The position numbers were made by a program, and so were the translations under genes. The notes beneath the pieces were generated by a model, which ran no database searches, was not told where the DNA came from, and saw nothing but the letters and a program-made list of their open reading frames with translations. Positions 58,297 to 64,000 of a stretch of 64,000 nucleotides of DNA are shown piece by piece. The stretch comes from Chromohalobacter sp. 296-RDG (GTDB lineage: Bacteria > Pseudomonadota > Gammaproteobacteria > Pseudomonadales > Halomonadaceae), in NCBI RefSeq assembly GCF_029889885.1, contig NZ_JARANY010000015.1, forward strand, positions 1 through 64,000, read 5' to 3'. The first letter of the stretch is position 1; each line of letters opens with the position of its first letter.

Positions 58297-58644
58297 TCAC
58301 TTATGCGCCGCCAGCACGCGCTGATATTCCTCCCGCCACGCCTGAGCATGCAAGGAGTTATCGGCGGAAAAACGCCCCAGTTCGACGGCTAGCTCGAAGA
58401 AGCCGCGTGCTGGCATGTGCGGCGCGCGGCGGCTGACGACCAGCGCCGCGATGAAAGGTCGGGCCTGTGCGGCATCTTCGCGCATCGTATCTTCCAACGC
58501 CTGAGCGACACGCTGGATGGTGCGCGGCGGCTGCAGGCCAAGCGTGTCGGCAACGTCCTGGTAGGTCATCGGCAACTTCTCTCGTGGCGCTGCTTCAAGC
58601 GTTTCGCGTACGGCGGCGGCAGGCGCTAGCGGACTATCGGACAT
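58297..58644 (-). CDS. Hypothetical protein with an MGMT-like/helical region
   Basis: A 115-residue protein from the ATG at 58644 (MSDSPLAPAAAVRETLEAAP), with in-frame ATGs upstream to 58749. The middle part, REKLPMTYQDVADTLGLQPP followed by RTIQRVAQALEDTM, looks like a small winged-helix or helix-turn-helix. I do not recognise a named family. It is 43 bp upstream of the AGE-family gene and could be co-transcribed with it. The start is uncertain. Confidence 0.7.
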   Translation of the reverse strand: MSDSPLAPAAAVRETLEAAPREKLPMTYQDVADTLGLQPPRTIQRVAQALEDTMREDAAQARPFIAALVVSRRAPHMPARGFFELAVELGRFSADNSLHAQAWREEYQRVLAAHK

Positions 58645-58861
58645 GGGCTCGCTCAGGCACTCGGGGGTGAATGGTTTAACTTCGCGAATATCGAATCGGG
58701 GCGTTTCCACCATGGTCTGAATCATGCGTGAGGCCAGGCCGTGGTACAACGGCCATTAAAGGATTAAAACCGCCAACCGATCTTTCCAACTGATCCGAGA
58801 TGTTCATGCACTGCAACTCGACTTATAGCGCTTACGTCATCGACCAGCCACCACGCACGAA

Positions 58862-60123
58862 ATGAGCGATACCCGCCTCTTTCGCTCGCTACGTTTTTAC
58901 AATTACCGAGTGTGGGCCATCGGCGCCCTGGTCTCCAATATCGGCACCTGGATGCAGCGCATCGCTCAGGACTGGCTGGTTCTGACCGTACTCACCGACC
59001 ACGATGCCAGCGCCGTGGGCATCACCATCGCCTTACAGTTCGGCCCACAGTTGCTGCTGCTTCCTCTGACCGGCTATGCCGCCGACCATTTCGACCGCCG
59101 CCGACTGATCCTTCTCACTCAGGCATTGCTTGGGTTAATGGCAGTAGGGCTGGGGCTGGTTACTCTCACCGGCGTGGTGACACTTTGGCAGGTCTATGCC
59201 TTCGCCCTGGGGCTTGGCTGTGTCACGGCCTTCGATGCCCCCGCACGACAGACCTTCGTCAACGATCTGGTCGGCGAAAAGCATCTTTCCAACGCGGTGG
59301 CCCTCAACTCGACCTCCTTCAATGCCGCACGGATGATCGGTCCCGCCGTTGCCGGGCTGTTGATCGCCGCCGTCGGCAGCGGTTGGGTTTTCATGATCAA
59401 CGCGGCTTCTTTCGCCGCCGTGCTCGGGTCGCTATGTCTACTACGGCGCGACGAACTGCTCCCCGTCACCCGGCCAAGACATAATGCCGGCGGACTGACG
59501 GAAGGCTTCCGTTATGTCTGGCAGCGCCCCGAGTTGAAAGCCATCTTGCTGATGCTCTTCATGATCGGCACCTTCGGCTTCAACTTCGCGGTCTATATTT
59601 CCACCATGTCGGTACGCGTCTTCCATGGCGAGGCGAGGCGGGGCAGTACGGCCTGCTGACCTCATCCTTGGCCGTCGGCTCGGTCGCGGGTGCACTATTG
59701 GCAGCCAAGCGCGAGCGCCCGCAGATGCGGCTGTTGTGCTTCTCCACTTTGGGATTCGGTGTCTGCTGCGGTCTGGCGGCGCTCGCTCCCAACGAATATC
59801 TCTTCGCCGCCGCCCTGATGCTGACGGGTCTGGCCGCGCTGACCTTCATGACCGCCTCCAATGCGCTGATTCAGCTCTCGACGACGCCGATGATGCGTGG
59901 CCGCGTAATGGCCTTGCGCATGGCGATCACCATGGGGGGCACCCCTCTCGGCGCCCCCATCGTCGGCTGGCTGGCCGATCACGCCGGACCACGCTGGGCG
60001 ATGAGCGTCGGGGCCAGTGCCGGCGTCATGGCCGCCCTGATCGGAGCACGCTTGCTGGTTCAACAGCGTCGAGGACGCTTGTATCCTTGGCCACAGGGAG
60101 CCCATCGCCAAAGCAAGTCGTGA
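58862..60123 (+). pseudogene. MFS exporter (EntS-like) interrupted by a 5-bp duplication
   Basis: The first frame (58862-59659) gives the N-terminal half of an EntS/MFS_3-type exporter: NYRVWAIGALVSNIGTWMQR, FDRRRLILLTQALLG and DAPARQTFVNDLVGEKHLSN. At 59631-59640 AGGCG is present twice; removing one copy restores FHGEAGQYGLLTSSLAVGSV and joins the second frame, which ends at 60123 (SNALIQLSTTPMMRGRVMAL). Intact it would be about 418 residues. As given it stops at 59659, about half way. A sequencing error cannot be excluded, but a tandem 5-bp duplication is a typical slippage event. Confidence 0.88.
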
Positions 60124-60139
60124 AGAGGAGCCGATCTCG

Positions 60140-60814
60140 CTATTGACTGCGAGATTGCCAGTCGATCCCCATTTGCCAGAAATCGATCTCCAGGCGGGTC
60201 GCATCTCGAAAAACTCCCACGAGTTCTTCAAAGCGCTGTTCAGTCACGCCGGACAACCGTTCGTTCAGCCATTCGATTTCGCTGTGCATAGCGCTCTGGA
60301 ACTCTCGACTTTCGTACATGGCGATCCAGGCATCGTAGGGGTTGGCGGCGCGTATCGTTGTCGGCTCGCTGTTGAGAACATTGGCGATTTCGCCGTAGCC
60401 CACCAGGCACGGGGCAAGCGCCACATGCATATCGAGTAAATCGCCCCGATTACCGGTATCGAGCACGTAACGTGTATAGGCCATGGTGGCCCGATCTTCT
60501 GATAACCGAGCCAGTTCATGATCGGTGACCCCCCATTCCCGGCAATAGTCGACATGCAGCGTCAGCTCGGTATCGATGATGGCCTTGAGACCGTCAAAGG
60601 CTTGGCGCAAATCCGCCATATTGCGGCTTTTATAGATCGCCAGCGCATACGCTCGCGCGAAATTCTGAAGGAACAGGTAATCCTGCTGGAGATAATAGCG
60701 AAATGCGCCCGGCTCGAGGGTACCGTCGCCCAGTCGGCGCACGAAATCGTGCTGGATATAAGCCTGCCAGTCAGTCGCGCACGCGTTTTTTAGATCGTTG
60801 AAGCTATAGCCCAT
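60140..60814 (-). CDS. tenA: Aminopyrimidine aminohydrolase / thiaminase II (TenA)
   Basis: A 224-residue all-helical enzyme that salvages the thiamine pyrimidine by hydrolysing aminopyrimidines. Likely catalytic residues: Cys136 in LAPCLVGYGEI, Glu209 in RLEIDFWQMG and Asp45 in LQQDYLFLQNF. GGAGA lies about 6 bases upstream of the ATG. It follows a TPP riboswitch on the same strand, so expression should fall when thiamine is abundant. It converges on the broken MFS gene. Confidence 0.95.
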   Translation of the reverse strand: MGYSFNDLKNACATDWQAYIQHDFVRRLGDGTLEPGAFRYYLQQDYLFLQNFARAYALAIYKSRNMADLRQAFDGLKAIIDTELTLHVDYCREWGVTDHELARLSEDRATMAYTRYVLDTGNRGDLLDMHVALAPCLVGYGEIANVLNSEPTTIRAANPYDAWIAMYESREFQSAMHSEIEWLNERLSGVTEQRFEELVGVFRDATRLEIDFWQMGIDWQSRSQ

Positions 60815-60885
60815 GATTGTCTCCGGTCGTTACCAAGCAAGATCCGGAGACCACGAGGGACAGGCAGATGTGTTGTCATAAGCCC

Positions 60886-60998
60886 GCTTGATTCCCTACG
60901 CCAGTACCCGCCTGCATACGCAAGCATTCGCCGGATCAGGTTCAACGGGTCGATGCGCTATGCATCTCTCAGCCGGATCGCCCGGCACCCCGTCAAGC
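60886..60998 (-). ncRNA. TPP riboswitch (THI box) upstream of tenA
   Basis: Read on the minus strand, GGGGTGCC is followed by GGCTGAGA and then ACCCGTTGAACCTGATCCGG, the conserved cores of the TPP aptamer, and GTAGGGAA closes it. The P1 helix pairs GCTTGA (60998-60993) with TCAAGC (60891-60886). It begins 68 bp downstream of the thiM stop and ends 72 bp before the tenA ATG, so it controls tenA directly. Confidence 0.95.
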
Positions 60999-61065
60999 AC
61001 GGTCAATACATTAGCCAACTGAGGGTTGTTTTTTCAACAACTGCGCTGAGCTTGGTGCTCGCTGT

Positions 61066-61908
61066 TTACAAAAAGCGATGGTGTGATGCGGAGGCCAAAG
61101 CTGTAATTATTTCGTCCTCCCCGACATGGAGGCCATCGGCGTCGAGTGCATAAAGCGCATCGACAAAATTCACTATGAAAGAACCGGGGCCGCTGACTTC
61201 CTTTGCTGCATCGATCCCAGCAACGGCAAACGTGGTCAGGGCAGCAACGGTGGCATCGAATGGTGCATCCGATGCAACAGCAGTAAAAGCACCGACAACA
61301 CAAGTCAATGCACATCCCATGGCCGTTACCCTAGACATCCAGAATGAGCCGCCGGCAATACGTACCGCGCGCGTGCCATCGGTCACAAAATCTGTTGCGC
61401 CTGTCACGGCGACGATAGCATCTTGCGCCTTTGCGAGGGCTCTGGCGCCCTCTTCGGCTCGCTCGACCGAATCGCCGCTATCGACGCCCTGTCCAGCACT
61501 ATGTCCGTCGCCAAGCGATATGATCTCGGAGGCATTGCCGCGAATCACGGTCGGCCGCAATGCCAGCAGATCAGCGACGGCCTGCCGTCGGAAGGCCGTC
61601 GCAAAATGCGCAACCGGATCGAGTATCCAGGGAACAGCGGCCTGATTGGCGCTTTGTACGGCGACTTTCATGCCCTCTAACGAAGTGGGCGACAACGTGC
61701 CGATATTGATAGTGAGTGCCCCCGCATTCGCGGCAAACTCACCGGATTCTTCAGGCGCATGAACCATGGCGGGGGAAGCCCCTGCCGCCAGTAGCACATT
61801 AGCCGAAAAATTCACCGCCACATGATTGGTGATGCATTGGACGAGTGGCTTCGCCTCTCTCATGCTGGCTAAAAGCAGTGAAGGTACCAGCTTGGTATAG
61901 TCGGTCAT
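61066..61908 (-). CDS. thiM: Hydroxyethylthiazole kinase (ThiM)
   Basis: A 280-residue ribokinase-fold enzyme that phosphorylates the thiazole alcohol for thiamine salvage. It has PLVQCITNHVAVNFSANVLL, AAGASPAMVHAPEE, PWILDPVAHFATAFR, RGNASEI and the catalytic Cys199 in TAMGCALTCVVGAF. thiM lies upstream of tenA with the riboswitch between them, so thiM has its own promoter and no riboswitch of its own was seen. No thiE or thiD is nearby. Confidence 0.93.
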   Translation of the reverse strand: MTDYTKLVPSLLLASMREAKPLVQCITNHVAVNFSANVLLAAGASPAMVHAPEESGEFAANAGALTINIGTLSPTSLEGMKVAVQSANQAAVPWILDPVAHFATAFRRQAVADLLALRPTVIRGNASEIISLGDGHSAGQGVDSGDSVERAEEGARALAKAQDAIVAVTGATDFVTDGTRAVRIAGGSFWMSRVTAMGCALTCVVGAFTAVASDAPFDATVAALTTFAVAGIDAAKEVSGPGSFIVNFVDALYALDADGLHVGEDEIITALASASHHRFL

Positions 61909-62293
61909 TTTCGAGCGTCAGTGTTCAGGTTTGATCTAAGTGCTTGATAATACGTTTTCGTGCATCTCTGTCGGCTCAACAGGACCTCCTTGATGCCTTC
62001 AGTATAGATCCTTGGGGGGTCTACGAAATCCAAGGCGTTGCGGGATTAGCCAGCGAGCACCCCGCGTGCAAAATTTCTGGACTTTATCACCGTGCTTTAT
62101 GCAGCGCGTTTCGCTGCCGGTGGAACGCGATCACATCGGCACGATCCAGTTATTTCGAAATTACCGCTCAGTAATTATAGGGCTGAAAGTCACGATATAT
62201 GGCACTAGAATTACCGAACGGTGATTCTAGACTTGGCACACACATGGCTGACCTCACCCCACTCAAAGCGCTTAGCACCGTGGCGAGTCTTCA
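61909..62293. other. Intergenic region upstream of thiM
   Basis: No intact gene is supported in this 385-bp stretch. Short frames are present, including a 23-codon one from ATG 62244. The notable content is a pair of palindromes, listed separately. Confidence 0.55.
62160..62225. promoter_or_regulatory. Two ATTACCG-NN-CGGTAAT-like palindromes spaced 50 bp
   Basis: ATTACCGCTCAGTAAT (62160-62175) and ATTACCGAACGGTGAT (62210-62225) are each one mismatch from a perfect ATTACCG-N2-CGGTAAT palindrome, with centres exactly 50 bp apart. Such symmetry is typical of dimeric repressors, for instance the TetR family. No matching regulator gene lies in the window. Confidence 0.55.
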
Positions 62294-64000
62294 TCAAGAA
62301 GTCCCATCGCCGTGACCAGACGCACGCCCCGACCTTTCACCGAGCGCCACATCATGTTCGCTGATAGCCGTCACCTCACGCGGCCACCACTCGGGGTGGT
62401 TGTCCCGAATGAAGGCCATCAATTTCTCCCGCACATTCATTTCAGCGACCCAGCCGGCGAAAGGATCCGACGTCATCAGGTAGCAAACGACCGTCTGCGC
62501 CCTCTCTGTCTGCCCCGTCACGTAACAAGAAAGCTTGTGGTGTTCGATGACGTTATCTTCTTCCTGAGCGTACTCCAGAAACTTCTCCCTGAGGCATTGA
62601 ATATCAGCGCTCAAGTGGAGAATCAGCTCCAGGCTTCTGAACTCCTTGGTACTCTTGACCGACAGGTTTTCGAAGGGCCTGGAGACGAAGTACGTGACCG
62701 GCACGATCAAGCGCCGGTCGTTCCAGACCCTCAAGCGAATGTAGGTATAGAAAATACCCTCCACATAGCACCATTGGTCTTCGAAGACCACTAAGTCGCC
62801 GATGCGTATGGGCTTGGCCAACGAGAGCTGAAACGAAGACAGTATATTGCCGAGTACAGTCTGGCCGGCAATACCCACCAGCACCGCCAAGACACTGGCC
62901 GACGCCATCAGGGATAGCCCCAGCGTCTCGAATAGCTGGATCTGACTCAGTACATAAATCGAAACAGCGGTGACCGTGATCAGGATTATGATGCGTCGCA
63001 ACGCGTAGAGTGTCGTCAGGAACTTACGTGCGTCCTGGGGCTTGGTGTCATCGATTTGCCCCATGAGATGCCGAGTTATGTTCAGCATGAGGGTATCGAC
63101 GAGACGTAGCGCGATCGTACCGCCACCCCAGGCCAGAATAGCGATCAACAGCACCCGGAAGGACGTCGTCGCCACGGCCGAGAAAGATACCGCATAGTCG
63201 AGCAACGCTTGGGTGACTAATGACATGACGACGAGTGCTACAGGCACCTTGATTCGACCGGCGAAGATGCTTGGCGCGCCGGAAGGCAGCCAGCGTGTTG
63301 CCACCCCGACCAGATGATGGACCCACCGTCCCATCAGACCTACCAGCAACAGAAAAACCGGAATGGCGATCCACTCCCAGATTCTGAGCACCCCAAACGA
63401 GGCCTTGAAGCGCTCGGGGATATAAGCCTCAAACATCAAGGGGCCGTATTCCTCGTAAAGCAGCGGCACCGACGACACACTATCCGGCATGATTAACCAG
63501 ACTGGCGCCTCATCGCCTACTCGATATCGGCCCAGACGGATGTCGTAGGTTTCACCCTGGGCGGTGAGCGATGCCAGTTTGAGATTCCGTCGAGGCTCTC
63601 CTGCCTGGGGATGCTGGCCCGTGGAATCCTCGATGGCGGCATCCTGGCGCCCAGGGAGGCCGGAAATATTAATCCATTCGCCACGTTTGAGAACCTCGGC
63701 CAGTTGCCTGGCCAACTGGCCCCCTCGTTCTCGCTGCTCCGCCGGGGTCAGCTCGGAGAGATCGAGGATATGCGCAGCCGCCGCGAAGTCCTCATTCTCG
63801 GTCAGTGTCAAAAAGCTACGAATCGCCTCCCGTGGCGTCATGCGTGTGACCGCCTTGGGAACCTTGCCCAGCCCCGCGTTTAGCGAATCGACGGAGAACC
63901 AGCGCGTATCACCGCTTTCGCCATCCGGCGTTTGCGCCATACATAGGCTGGAAAAGATGAAAGCTACTGCAGCCACCAGCCACAGTCGCCATGCGCCATG
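62294..64000 (-). CDS. MscS-family mechanosensitive channel, 5' end off the right edge
   Basis: At least 568 codons of a MscS-type channel that releases solutes under hypo-osmotic shock. The frame stays open to the edge and includes signal-like residues (GAWRLWLVAAVAFIFSSLCM), so the true start lies outside; the GTG at 63976 falls inside this signal. A periplasmic domain (to about residue 185) precedes several helices and the MscS pore region (SVLAVLVGIAGQTVLGNILS, SSFQLSLAKPIRIGDLVVFE), followed by a cytosolic domain with RLIVPVTYFVSRPFENLS. The extra N-terminal part makes it a large MscS relative. Confidence 0.9.
   Translation of the reverse strand, partial: HGAWRLWLVAAVAFIFSSLCMAQTPDGESGDTRWFSVDSLNAGLGKVPKAVTRMTPREAIRSFLTLTENEDFAAAAHILDLSELTPAEQRERGGQLARQLAEVLKRGEWINISGLPGRQDAAIEDSTGQHPQAGEPRRNLKLASLTAQGETYDIRLGRYRVGDEAPVWLIMPDSVSSVPLLYEEYGPLMFEAYIPERFKASFGVLRIWEWIAIPVFLLLVGLMGRWVHHLVGVATRWLPSGAPSIFAGRIKVPVALVVMSLVTQALLDYAVSFSAVATTSFRVLLIAILAWGGGTIALRLVDTLMLNITRHLMGQIDDTKPQDARKFLTTLYALRRIIILITVTAVSIYVLSQIQLFETLGLSLMASASVLAVLVGIAGQTVLGNILSSFQLSLAKPIRIGDLVVFEDQWCYVEGIFYTYIRLRVWNDRRLIVPVTYFVSRPFENLSVKSTKEFRSLELILHLSADIQCLREKFLEYAQEEDNVIEHHKLSCYVTGQTERAQTVVCYLMTSDPFAGWVAEMNVREKLMAFIRDNHPEWWPREVTAISEHDVALGERSGRASGHGDGTS

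Noticed and set aside
61944-62174. A possible decayed TetR-family N-terminus (LLDAF...GVY...SGLYH)
   Set aside because: Some positions fit a TetR helix-turn-helix, but the spacing is off by about two residues and key positions do not match. With TetR-like palindromes nearby it was tempting, yet the evidence is too weak.

Overview
The window is GC-rich, densely packed proteobacterial chromosome. Gene content and protein similarity recalled from memory point to a halophilic gammaproteobacterium of the Halomonadaceae (Halomonas/Chromohalobacter type). Supporting signs are the divergent purL/mltF pair next to tadA and tesB, a deo operon, a BCCT carrier, TRAP and tripartite tricarboxylate transporters, and a MscS-type channel. 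The genus is an inference; there is no rRNA or other phylogenetic marker. I saw no tRNA, rRNA, CRISPR array, prophage or intact insertion sequence.

Layout. 1-5.1 kb: 5' part of purL (runs off the left edge), mltF, tadA, tesB. 5.1-8.2 kb: a 7-bp tandem repeat, a zinc alcohol dehydrogenase with a divergent AraC regulator, and a TauE/SafE permease. 8.3-13.9 kb: nucleoside catabolism, a DeoR repressor divergent from deoC-deoA-deoB-deoD-cdd, with DeoR-like operators between them. 13.9-19.3 kb: a TRAP transporter whose binding protein is divergent from its membrane subunits, followed by a GH31 alpha-glycosidase. 19.3-21.9 kb: an AT-rich gap, a broken beta-carbonic anhydrase and a SulP anion (probably bicarbonate) transporter. 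22-30.4 kb: LysR plus paired half-size DMT proteins, a DUF3820 protein, a BCCT carrier overlapping a CocE/NonD hydrolase, another LysR, and rhlE. 30.5-38.3 kb: a GntR regulator divergent from a seven-gene run (gamma-glutamyltransferase-like enzyme, two half-size CHR proteins, TctC/TctB/TctA, an amino-acid-type binding protein) ending in a strong terminator. 38.3-45.7 kb: an oxidoreductase, LemA with two TPM-domain proteins, a gutted YebC-family gene, an ABC exporter, YejK and an RsiV-like lipoprotein. 46-60 kb: aldo-keto reductase, catalase, EAL-domain remnant, periplasmic aldose epimerase, META lipoprotein, CurA-like reductase, protoporphyrinogen oxidase, dicarboxylate symporter, HAD phosphatase, YghU-like GST, AGE-family isomerase, and a frameshifted MFS exporter. 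60.1-64 kb: thiM, TPP riboswitch and tenA (thiamine salvage), then a MscS channel whose start lies off the right edge.

How it works together. Most of the window is scavenging: uptake systems are paired with the enzyme that probably processes the imported compound (TRAP+GH31, BCCT+CocE hydrolase, TctCBA+GGT-like enzyme). Four genes are visibly decayed (carbonic anhydrase, YebC-family, EAL protein, MFS exporter), so the accessory content is turning over. No clearly new defence or mobile system was recognised. The least explained items are the GGT/CHR/Tct/SBP cluster, the TRAP-GH31 locus, the in-frame 27-bp repeat in purL, and a coupled leader-like ORF in front of deoC.
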